Assembly (NCBI GenBank): GCA_011316305.1
Contig: SAUG01000054.1
Span: 124,001 to 188,000 of the forward strand
DNA length: 64,000 nucleotides
Reading direction: 5' to 3'
Source: Rusavskia elegans
Lineage: Eukaryota > Ascomycota > Lecanoromycetes > Teloschistales > Teloschistaceae
Shown here piece after piece: positions 37,690 through 48,101 of this stretch (positions are counted from its first letter, which is position 1; every line of letters starts with the position of its first letter). The notes under the pieces were generated by a model. It worked only from the letters and a program-made list of their open reading frames with translations. It had not been told where the DNA came from and did not search any database. A program made the position numbers and the translations under genes.

Positions 37690-39788
37690 TCAGCCTGGCG
37701 ATGCTGCAGAGTTGGCCGTCTTTTCCAGCCGTGGGCGCACCACAATGGTTGTATTTGAGCAAGGAACAATTGCAGACCGCCATGTCATCGTCCTCGTCGC
37801 CCGTTTGTCAAGAATTTGCACATCGAAGTTAGCGAGGACATGGCACAACAACAGTCGTAAAACAGCTGACGCATAAAAGCGACCGGGGCTGGTCAGACAC
37901 ATGTCAGCCCTCTACCTATGTTGTGCACGAAAGAAAGGTATGGAGAGCGCACCAGGTGGTATTTCCGTATCCCCAGATCAGCCAATCTGCTTTCGAATCC
38001 GTAAATCGACTCGATTCTTGACTTGTGCCGTTCGGTCTTTTTCTTGCAAAGCGGAAAGCATCGAAGGCTTCTGGATCCGAGTAGTGATTTGAATCGTGCA
38101 TGATTGCTCTCTGTGCAACACAGACCCAGTCGCCTTTATTCACGTGTATCCCGTTGAAGCAGTCGAGATCTTTAAGAGCTTTTCGGCGTACAGATACTGA
38201 GGTCTATGGGTGAGTAAAACGATTGGACCGACTTGATGTTGTACTCACTGGCGTCGGAAACACTGAGGCGGGATGACTCTTTGAGGAAGCTGTCTAGTAA
38301 TGGAAAGGCATCCAGATCCAGTACCGCCGCACCATCAATGTTCTCTTCCAGCTCTTGCCTCAAGGCTTCGACAGATTCAGGATGTAGACAAAGGTCCTCG
38401 AGGGCGAACGTAGCGGCCTAAAACCAAACCAACGTTAGCCACATGCTTGGAGCTATTCTGAGATGGACGTACCATCGCCAATTGGTGAACAGAGCTGAAC
38501 CAGACAGCCATGATTTCGCCAACAGTCCGTTGCACGCTCCAGGGCGTCTTCCGGGGTGAGGTGTCGATCAGATACTGCATGCAATCGACCTGCGGAATGT
38601 TTAGTATATCATCCTCCTTGGGGGGCAGACGCTTTACAGGCTTGTCGGGCCCTTCTTGACCTCTGATCTCAAGGCGGCGTTCGATCACGGGTGCGAGGTG
38701 TTCGAACATGATCTTTGATGCTTGGTGGCGTCGAGTTGTTAGACTGGCAGCAAATCTAGGAAAATGTTAGACGCCGAGCTGAAGTGTCACTCTTGGCTAT
38801 ACGAACGACGCTAAGAATCGAGGTACACTCCGCACTGCTTCGCCGGCCACGAAGACATCCTGCGGATACTGAAGGGCGGCGTTGGTGAAATCCGAGTTTT
38901 GGGCTATCAGGTCAGCATCATCACATGAGACCTGACCAGATGACCTACATAGCTCTTCGCCAAAAAAGAACAGACTATTCGTTTTGGCAACAACACGCTT
39001 GATGGACGGGAACACCTTGAGATGGGTTGCGCCTGGTTTGATTGGGTTAGTCCTTGGAGTCTTTCCCAATTGACATTCTCAGACTCACCTCTGACTGCTC
39101 GACTATGTTTCAGCTCAGCCGTCATCTCGTTCTCCAAAGTGCATCGAAGACTGGGTAATAAATTCGGCAGTTGGGACGTCATGAGACACCGCAATGCGCG
39201 CACAAAGCCAGTCCCTTCCACACCGCGTTCATCTTTCCATTCGAATCCATGCATTGTATATTTCGGTTGTAGCATCTGCCCCAGGAGAGGGATCAGATAG
39301 GCGTTACGCTCGGGACCTGTACAAAACATACCTCTTTTGCAACCGCATGCAGAGAGAGCTGATTGACTGGTGCTTCACTGAGCTCTTTGATGTCCTTTTT
39401 CGAGGACACCAAGACGTGCCGGTTGGAAGGAGTCGGAATCACGAAAGGTTCGCCATGTGCCTGTGGCAACGGTCAATGTGACACTCCATAAAGGGCCGTC
39501 GTCGACGTGCATCAGCATATCGCTCTTCGATAACCGCTGGTCCATTGAGTATGTATCTTGACCCGCGGACCCGATGTACAATGTTGGTGATGATCCATCG
39601 CACCAGTATGATGAACTAGCCACAACAGACGGTGAGCTTACTTCAAACGAATCTCTTCTCCAGCAACTTACACATCCTATAATTACTATCTTGGTGAGCA
39701 CGGAGTCTTGAGTCTTGCCGAGGATATGCGATAGATGTTCTTTAAGAAGAGCTTGAGTCTGGTCAAGGAAGAACTTTGGTGTGCCCAT
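37690..39788 (-). CDS. Cytochrome P450 (paralogue A), about 10 exons
   Basis: Model complement(join(37690..37888, 37953..38196, 38249..38417, 38473..38743, 38807..38903, 38949..39032, 39089..39275, 39332..39460, 39511..39615, 39672..39788)), 533 residues. An N-terminal membrane anchor spans exons 1-2 (KIVIIGC/FIILVRWIITNIV). The body resembles the ent-kaurene-oxidase-like fungal P450s: AHGEPFVIPTPSNRHVLVSS, YTMHGFEWKDERGVEGTGF, FFGEELSQNSDFTNAALQY, HLAPVIERR. The helix I region ends in WFSSVHQLAM, with ExxR in LKESSRL. The haem motif WGYGNTTCPGRFY (Cys 468) is split by an intron inside the Cys codon. All junctions are phase-consistent. The exon 39511..39615 donor must be GC (GCACGT) or the gene has a frameshift there, so that junction is the weak point. 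The protein looks complete and functional otherwise. Confidence 0.82.
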
Positions 39789-40369
39789 TTCTTGCAGTTA
39801 CAGGTACCGTGGAACTGGAAATGATACCAGATCTGACAAATGACGTTGATTCTCGCCGAGCTCTTGGCCGGTGGGGAATCATTTGCGCAAATATCGATCT
39901 GGAGCACCGAGCCGGGCTTCACAAGAAGCTTGGTTGTCCGAAGATTGCCATAACAGGCAAGAGCACCGGTGTCTCCGGAGAATTCCTTTGAGCACTGTTG
40001 GTCAGGCTATGATGGAATGCAGCTGGTGCAGAAAAAGCCGTCCATGCAGTCATTTGGCCCACATGCAGCTAGAAGCACCAATCATGGTAGCAAAATCGAC
40101 CTTAAAGCGGCAGCTTCAGTAGCAGCAGTTCACAATTCCCAGAGACTCGAGCACGTTCATGATGCCATCGAATGCTAAAATTTATATTTCGTCGAAGGTC
40201 TTCTTAGCTTGTCAGAGAGTTAACGACCCAAAGAAAAGATCTTTGCTTCCTTTATTTGTGAGGTCGTGCGTAACAAATCACCTAGGATTTGGCTTCGCCT
40301 GCGGCTTGATAGAGGTCCATTTTCATGGATACCCAAAAAAGAGTTGATCATTAGAAGTTGTGTTCTTGA
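39789..40369. other. Intergenic between two tandem P450 genes
   Basis: 581 bases between the start of P450 A and the end of the next P450 on the same strand. No gene is seen. Confidence 0.55.
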
Positions 40370-42173
40370 TCATGCCTGCCGGCGGGTGATTCTGACCAGG
40401 GGATCTTGGCCGTCTTGGATATTCATAATACCAAGCACTGGCGTTCCCTCCGCACCTTGTGGAAAGACTTGGCCCCTGACAAATTCGATGTCGAAACGCC
40501 GCAGGGCTATGGCGATGAAGATGGCAACGGACTCTTTTGCGACATAGCGACCAGGGCACATCGTAATCCCACCACCGAATGGTCTCCAACTGGCACTGCG
40601 AAGCAGCTTTGGGTCCTTTTCAAACCGCGCAGGCACAAAATCATGAGCATCTTCACCGAATACGCCTTCATCGAAGTGTAGTTGGCGATACGGTATCATT
40701 AACCGGTTGCCTTTTCGAAGTGTCTTACCGCCAATGATGGTGTCTTCTGTAATGTGACGTACCGATGCCGAAAAAGCCGAATGTCTCAGAGTCTCGTTCC
40801 ACACACCATCTAGTAAAGGGCATGAGTCTTTCAAGTAATCGACGCTGAGGCCACTGGCCTCGAAAGCTGGTTCGGTCTCATGTCGTATCTGCTCAAGTAA
40901 CTGAGGATGTCTGATAAGGTATGCGAGCATCCAGAAGGAAGCTTTTCGTGTATTTGTATTTATTCTAGACCACCACCTTGTCAGCTTACACTGTTGGAGC
41001 CGTTTCGAATATACGAACCCCCAGTATATTGTTGTCATCATGGTGGCAATATCATGCGTGTTGATTCCAATGGTTCTCATCTCATGTTCCATAGCAGGTG
41101 TGAACCATGCCTGCTCCCCACGTTCCTCGGCGGGGACGGAGAAGTACTTCTCGATGACAGCAGTCAAGCGTTCTCTTGCGGTATGCATTCGGCGACTGAC
41201 AATACGCGGGTATTGGAAAAGGATTTGCCAGCTGAGATCGTCGAATTCAAGGAAAGTCCATGTCAGATCAGGATCGATGACGCCCAGTAGATCACCAAAG
41301 TATGCCGCTTGTCCTGCTCGGGTGAAGACATCAGAACTCCATTTCATTAATGGCACAGTCACTCCGCCCTTCTCGTCTCTTGCCGCATAATTCGTATCGA
41401 CCATCTTCTCGAGATTCAATTGATCCCCAAAGCTTTCAATGAACTTGTTATCCAATTTCGTCAGGTTCTCGCCGGGATATAGCTGTGTTGTATGAAGCTC
41501 TCTAGCCAGCCGCCCCAGCGGTTTTCCGTGCGGATTGGGAAACCCGTCCTTTTCTATAGGCATCGGGGAGAACATGGCCCGAACGGATTGGGCGGAAGAG
41601 CCCAGGTTCCGCATCATCACCTGAACGAAGACATCAAAAGAGAGGCTGGTGGTATTGCGGTAGGCGTCGGCCACGTCTTTTGGCATGGTAAGGACATAGA
41701 TAGTACTGCCCCCCACGGTGATAGCGAAAGGCTCGCGGTTATTACGTAGGGCTCGACTATGGCAAATCAGTGATGTTTTTGGCGGCAGACAAGACAGCTC
41801 ACCGCGCATGTGTAAGTAGGGCTCCCGAGTTGTTGAAGAACGGTAGTAAATGACCTTGTGGGCATTACTTTCTTCGGCGGCCACGAAGATATTCTGCATT
41901 GATCTTACCAAGAACTATGAATTCTTAGCACTGTGAAGGTCACCATTACAGTCGAGAGGGAATGTTCCTACTCGGTATCCAATACGGCAGCTCTTTCGGA
42001 TCATGTGGATAAAGCCAAGGGGTTATGGTGAATCTCCAGAGCCTCCACGATAACAGGACACCGAGTAACAACAAGACCGGGACTGAAATGCTGGAATGGT
42101 CCAATGCTCCTCTGAAGAGAGCAGAGTGTGATAGCTCCTTTTCCAGTGCTTCTACCACGTTGAGTGAGCTCAT
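40370..42173 (-). CDS. Cytochrome P450, CYP7/CYP8-like fungal type
   Basis: Model complement(join(40370..40964, 41019..41756, 41803..41854, 41972..42173)), 528 residues. The N-terminal anchor is ISVPVLLLLGVLLSWRLWRF, then KELPYWIPS. Exon 2 (52 nt) restores the conserved ...FFNNSGALLTHAR, followed by REPFAITVGGSTIYVLTMP. The helix I region reads YWGINTNTRKASFWMLAYL. It lacks the usual (A/G)Gx(D/E)T(T/S) and instead shows an Asn/Thr pair as in CYP7, CYP8 and prostacyclin-synthase-like P450s. ExxR is in WNETLRHS. The haem motif FGGGITMCPGRYVAKE gives Cys 467. The 54-nt third intron uses a GTTCGT donor and is a multiple of three with no stop, so retention would add 18 residues in helix I. That makes its splicing likely but not forced. 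Confidence 0.85.
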
Positions 42174-43690
42174 CTTCCAGAGTGGCTCACTGAACCTCAG
42201 ACAGCATCAAGAAAATTGCAAATGTTTCACTGAGGTCTCGGAACTTTAGAGGACACGGATAATGATAAGTCAGCGAACAAGCCGCCAGGCACGGGCGACA
42301 AAGCAGCATGCAGAGAGGCCTCATCTAGGCTAGCTGACAATAAAACAATCGACCGACACTAGACGGCCTAGCTTGTGATGGTCAGCACAGCTAGCATTAA
42401 AGCGGGCCGTTCCCTAAAGACAACGGATAACATCATGGTAGCGAGGTGGTGTAATCGTATTGCAACCGACGCGATATCATTGTTGCGCTTCGGTGTTACT
42501 CTCATGCAGCCCCATGCTCACCAGGCGGGATAACAAGATATGCTGCCAGATAATTGGTGCCGCCAGATAAACGACGACATGAACTGAGTCGTCGGATCGA
42601 TGCTGAAACACATGTACTTTGGTCCCGCGAAGGGTCTTTCTCGCTTCTCATGGGTGTCAGTCAACCTGGTCGTCACTAGTGTGGCAAGTGTGGGAAAACT
42701 AATCCTGGTGGATGCTTGGCATTCACCCGCCGGAATTCGCCCGTTCCGAGCTAGCCGGATACGAGTAGAGCGCGGCGCCGATGCGGGACTTTCCGCCCAC
42801 TTTCTTTTAACGTCCCTTTGCTTTTTGTTCGGTCTCTCCTGTGTCAACTATCATCTCGGTTAGCCGTGTATAGTGCTGTTCTTCTGTGTTTCACTCCGGT
42901 GTGAATGCCTTCAGGCGATAGCATAATCTGGGAAATGGCTGGCCATGGCGCGATGGCGCAACAAAGGCCGCAGCAAGCTGCATGCCCCTCCCGTGCCGCC
43001 TGCATAATTCGAGTAGCTCTCGTCTGAGGTAGGGTCGGCTTCCAACGCTATACGCTTTCTTGCATCCTTCCTTTTTCCTCTCTCAAGTCTTAATCTGCTT
43101 TCATCTGCAACCTACATGGTTCTCCTATGATCGACGCACACGTGCATGTTTCGAGCAGCTCCGACCGGTATTCGAGCTCCAATCAAGGTCCTGCCCTCCC
43201 CCATGCTTGAATCCCATCTCGACTCCGCTCCGGTCGTTGATAATATCCCCACGCATTCCAGTGACTCCGACCCGTGCTTCCTTTCGGTTTCGGCCTCGGC
43301 CAATGAGCTTGGGGACTGCGCATACTTCATGTTTGAGGCGAGAATTGACTTGCTCCCTTTGCAGCACACAGACGTTGACTCTGCGAATGCTGGCAGACGA
43401 TGAAGAAGGTTCCGCTCATCGGAAGCGGGGTGTACCTGCTTGACAGGAAAAACCGTTTATCTTAATAGCCCTTGCTGGCGCATATTGAATGGGTCTTCGG
43501 ACTTGTTATATTCCTGCCCATCCTTCATCCCGACATGGGATGATGTCAGGGCGGCAGCCTCTCGGAATAATTGACAACTGTTCGCTACCTTACTTTCTTC
43601 TTTCTTCTGACTCGCCGCACGATTGTCACAACAACCAGACCTGCCAGCGTCGGACCGGCCTTCTTAGACTACAAAGCGCTGCCATACAAC
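42174..43690. other. Intergenic, divergent P450 / receptor region
   Basis: 1.5 kb shared 5' region of the minus-strand P450 and the plus-strand PTH11-like gene. Short ORFs only. Confidence 0.5.
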
Positions 43691-45152
43691 ATGGATCAGA
43701 TTCCGCCAGGGACCGACCTCACCAAGACCCCCGCGGGCGAGGCGCCTATGGGGGTCGAGTCCAACCTCATCGACCCGCCAAGCCTTGCAATGCCGACTAT
43801 CGTCGTCACTACAGTCATGATCATACTGGCATCCATCTTTATTTCGATAAGACTCAGTTCCATCTTCTTTTCGGGCCGGAGAACGGCTTGGGATGACTGT
43901 GAGACACATTACTATGAGCAATACGCCAAACATTCCTGACGTTGATCTACCATAGATACCTGCTTCATAGGCTTTGTTCTGATTACAGTGTTCGCAGGAT
44001 TGGTCATGGCCTGTGAGCGAAATTCCCGTCTACAGACATCCCTCATTTGCTAATGTGATCGTAGTCACGAATGTTGCAAGACACGTCTGGGACATTCCGT
44101 TGAGCTACCTGCTGGCTCCTTCATATTTGAGGGTCAGTACCGTCGCGACAATCACGCTGAAGAGTCATTGACATCAGAGATAGTTCATCTTTGCCCAAAA
44201 CATCCTCCAGGCTCCAGCAGTGGGCTTTGCAAAAAGCTCGATCCTTCTTCTCTACCTTCGGATCTTCACCGTCAAACCTAGCATGCGCTATGCCATCTAC
44301 GCTGGCTTGATTTTCACCACCATACTATACGGAGTCCACGTTCCCCTTGTCATAGGGTTCTGTTCGCCGAGAGGAACATCCAAAATCATCGATTTTGCCT
44401 CGTGCGCCAAGCTCACTGTCTGGGGACCGGTACAAGGCTTTCTCGCCATGTTGCTGGACGTCTACATCTTCATCTTGCCCTTCCCTGTCATAAGTCAACT
44501 GAAACTGCCGCGAGGTAAGAGGCTTGGGGTGTATGTGCTGTTCGGGACCGCAATCTGGTGAGCTAGCAATCATGTCCGTCGAAATACCGACGACATACAA
44601 AACCTAACATTCCTGCAGCGGGATTGTCGCCAGCACTCTGGCTGAGGTATACCGCTTCAAGCAATGGTTCCACCGTGCAGATCTGAATTGGCACGAAGCA
44701 AAATTGTTCATCTGCATGTATGAATATCTTTTTGTCATTGCGGGAAGGGTCACTAATGTTTCTATAGTATCGTGGAGGGCTACATCGCCATCATAGTGGG
44801 ATGCATGCCCGCACTTGCCGCGTTCTTCCGATCACCAGCTGTGTCGAATTCGAGCCTTTTCAGATACATCCGTTCTCATGTCAGCACTCACATCTTCCAT
44901 ACCGGCCAAACAAACCCCAGTGCCAAAGCGTCCAAGACATCGGGTTCCAGTGGCACCAAGAGGTCGTACACCAGAACAAACTCCGAGACCGAGTCGAATA
45001 CGCATCTACGGGACGACCAGTATTTAGAGCTCAACGACGTTCCGATATCGAACGCGAATGCCTACTCTCATGCCAATGGCCCGAATCGTGACATTGAAGA
45101 AGGTATTATCAAGAAGTCGGTGGCCATAAAGCAATCGGAGCAGAGCCTTTAG
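43691..45152 (+). CDS. PTH11-like seven-TM receptor (rhodopsin-domain fungal protein)
   Basis: Model join(43691..43898, 43956..44012, 44065..44132, 44184..44557, 44619..44717, 44768..45152), 396 residues, all phases consistent. The seven-TM core follows the fungal rhodopsin-domain pattern: PTIVVTTVMIILASIFISIR; FIGFVLITVFAGLVMA; HVWDIPLSYLLAPSY; QAPAVGFAKSSILLLYLRIF; YAIYAGLIFTTILYGVHVPL; a luminal loop with FCSP...CAKLTVWG; AMLLDVYIFILPFPVISQL with the LPRGKRLGV loop; GIVASTLAEVYRF; and IVEGYIAIIVGCMPAL. A ~120-residue Ser/Thr/Asn-rich cytoplasmic tail follows. PTH11-type proteins are plasma-membrane receptors for surface or host cues in plant-associated fungi. No N-terminal CFEM domain is encoded. 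Ligand and role are unknown. Confidence 0.87.
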
Positions 45153-45905
45153 CGTCGTTTTGAAATTATCCGCCTAGATACCCGAAATGATTATTGTTCT
45201 TTCTTCTCTCGCAGGTTTCAGACCATCACACTTATACATCTTCAACGGACTTTAGTGGTAGAGCTTGACTTCCAATATCACGTGTCGTGTTCGTGGTCGA
45301 GGTAAGCTTCCAAGGCAATCATGGCGACCGTTACACTGCATCCAAGTGGGCAAGCTCACCGGTCGGACGTCATCGGCGACCCGGCTGAAGGATTTAATTC
45401 CCCTTCGGTGAACGATTGGGTCGGCAATGCGCTTTTCCAATATGCAAGATCATCGGACTGCAGTAGTCGCCTGCAACTCGAATCTGCAGCTGCCCCGCCT
45501 GCAACCTCTTTCATCATTTCGAGTCTGACCAGCTTCGTCAATAGAACTACCCTCGTTTTTTCGAAATTCAACCGCATTTGGGGCGTCCAGCAGTCGGTAT
45601 CTCGCCCTTGGACCCCATTCGATATCCCAGTGCATAATCCAGGCTTTGCTGTTCGACAAATGCGTCTAGAAGAAACCCAAAGATTGCCCAACAATATTGC
45701 TGGAAATACGCTACAAGCGTAGCAACTGCCGTGGTAGTGATAATGGAACGGAACACGGCGCCTGGGGACTTGTTTGGTGGTTTTTGGTGCTGCCCATATG
45801 GCGATTGATTTCGAGACAACGGAATACCCTGCATCATTAGACTACTCCAGCGCGGATCAAAGCTAATAGCTTTATTTGATTACAATACCAGCAACTCACA
45901 TCATC
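45153..45905. other. Intergenic, 0.75 kb
   Basis: A 133-codon plus-strand ORF (45321-45722) and an overlapping 112-codon minus-strand ORF are mutually exclusive, and neither has a recognisable domain. I do not call a gene. Confidence 0.45.
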
Positions 45906-47870
45906 ATGTTTACATCTTTCTCCCTTGATCTTTCCCTCAGCTTCAGTTTCCTGTCACTGGTCTTTGTTGTATACATCGTCCGTTTCCTCTATAAGCTCTA
46001 CAGGATCCGCTCTTACTTCCAGAAACTCCAACGCAATGGCCTTGTAAGTTCCCGTCCATTTCTCCCGATCCCTCAAGATACAAATACTGATATCACGAAT
46101 AGCCAATGCCCCCTCACCACCCACTCTTTGGGCACCTCCTCGTCACCAACACGGCTCTTTCAAATCTACCGCGCGATGCCCATGCACACTACCTCCCCTC
46201 CCAGATTCGTCTCAAGTACCCATCCCTAGGCCCGGTCTACTATCTCGACATGTGGCCCTTCGCGCCCCCTTTCCTCGTCGCAACCTCTCCAACCGTTATA
46301 TCGCAATTCACCCAATCCGAATCACACCTGCCCAATCATCCAGGGATACGGAAGTACCTTCTCCCTATAACTGGAGGTGGAGATCTAGCGTCGATGGAAG
46401 GAGAAGAATGGAAGAGGTGGAGGAAGATATATAATCCAGGGTTTAGTGCTGGAAATATACAGATCTTGGTACCGACGATTACGGAAGAGGTGGGTATATT
46501 CGTTGATATCTTGAAAGACCACGCGAGGAGGCGGGATATGTTTTCCTTGGATGAAGCTGCTATCAACGCGACGATGGACGTGATTGGTAGGGTCGCTTTG
46601 TATGCCACCCGATAATTCCCTGTTGCTGCCTCTTTTCTGGGAAAGGAAACTATTCTGACAAAAGATCATTCCGTACAGAGACCACAAATTCAATACTCAA
46701 CGCTCCCCCAATCCCATGACGACCGCCCTCCGCTCCCAGATTCGCTGGTGTTCTTTTGGCGCCGAGCCCAACCCCTTCGATTACATGAACCCTTTCAAAC
46801 CGCTGGTGCATTGGTACAATACTCGCATCATGAACAAATACATGACAAAAGTGCTCAAAGAGCGCTATCCTCCGTCTTCTCCATCCACAAAATATCCCAC
46901 CACACCCTCCACTACCACCACCAGCACCGCCTCTCCAAACCCCAAGAAAAGCAAAGCCGTCATCGATCTCGCCCACACCGAATTCCAATCCTCCACCCCT
47001 CAAAACACAACCCCCAACACCAACCCAACATTCGCCACCGCCGCCCTCCCCCAAATGAAACTCTTCATCCTCGGCGGCCACGACACAACCGCGACAACAA
47101 TAATCTACCTTTTCCACCTCCTCTCCCTGCCCCACCACTCTCACCACCTCCTCACCCTCCAAACCGAACACACCTCCATCTTCGGCCCCGACCCTTCCTC
47201 CGCAGAGCCTCTCCTGAAATCGAATCCCGAAAAACTAAATCAGCTACCCTATACCCTCGCCATAATCAAAGAAACCCTCCGTCTCTTCCCCGTCGTTACG
47301 GCTCCGCGCGCAGGGAAAAAGGGTCATTACCTTACTTATACCCCTCTCTCCCCTTCCTCCTCTACCAATAGTCACGAAACCATAAAGCTGCCCACAGAAC
47401 ACACCCTCGTCTGGTCCAACCACCACGCTCTCCACCGCCACCCCCTCTACTGGCCGCGCCCCACAGAATTCCTCCCCGAACGCTGGCTCGTGCCTCCAGA
47501 CCACGAACTCTATCCGTTAAAAGATGCGTGGCGGCCGTTTGAGTTCGGGCCGAGGGCTTGTATTGGACGGGAGCTGGCGGCTGTGGAATTGAAGGTTGTG
47601 CTGGTTTTGAGTGTCAGGGTGGTGAGGGTGAGGGGGGTTTATGGGGAGTTTGATGCGAGGGGGAAGAGAGGGATATGGTGGGGGAGGAGAAGAGAAGAGG
47701 GGAAGAGGCAGGTGGAGGGGGAAAGGGCGTATCAGATTCAGTTGGGGAGTGCGAGGGCTAGTGATGGGTTTCCGGCTAGGGCGGAGATGGTGGGGTGGGA
47801 GGAGGGGGAGAGAGGTGAGAGGGGGGAGGGGGAGAAGGGGGTTGAGCGTGAGGGGGGTGGAAGAAGATAG
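45906..47870 (+). CDS. Cytochrome P450 (StcS-like fungal type)
   Basis: Model join(45906..46043, 46103..46599, 46679..47870), 608 residues. The N-terminal anchor is FSFLSLVFVVYIVRFLYKLY, then PMPPHHPLFGHLLVTN. Helix C is WKRWRKIYNPGFS and helix I is FILGGHDTTATTIIYLFHLL, with the acid-Thr pair present. ExxR is in IIKETLRLFP. A WRPFEFGPRACIGRELA haem loop gives Cys 506, and the end matches the group (GERAYQIQLGSARASDGFPAR). The second intron (GTATGC...ACAG, 79 nt) joins VAL to DHKFNTQ. A Pro/Ser/Thr-rich insert lies at about residues 275-330, and a Glu/Gly/Arg-rich tail of ~30 residues follows the last family motif, both from low-complexity DNA. Adjacent oxidative genes suggest a shared pathway (inference). 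Confidence 0.86.
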
Positions 47871-48101
47871 GTAGGGAGATATATCATTTTACCATCGCAA
47901 GATCACACGTAGATACTCGAACGCACACTCGATACTGAGATGTCAGGCAGCAAAGACGTAAAGTGCATTTCAATATATATATAAGCCAGCCATTCATCAA
48001 TTCGTGCTTTGTTGGTTGTTTCTAACCATACTCCACTACCAACCAAACACCCCTTCCCCTCTCCTTCCTCCCCACACCCACATATTCTCCACCCACCCTA
48101 C

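Noticed and set aside
45321..45722. 133-codon plus-strand ORF as a gene
   Set aside because: It overlaps a similarly long minus-strand ORF, has no recognisable domain, and lies between a receptor and a P450 where promoter sequence is expected.
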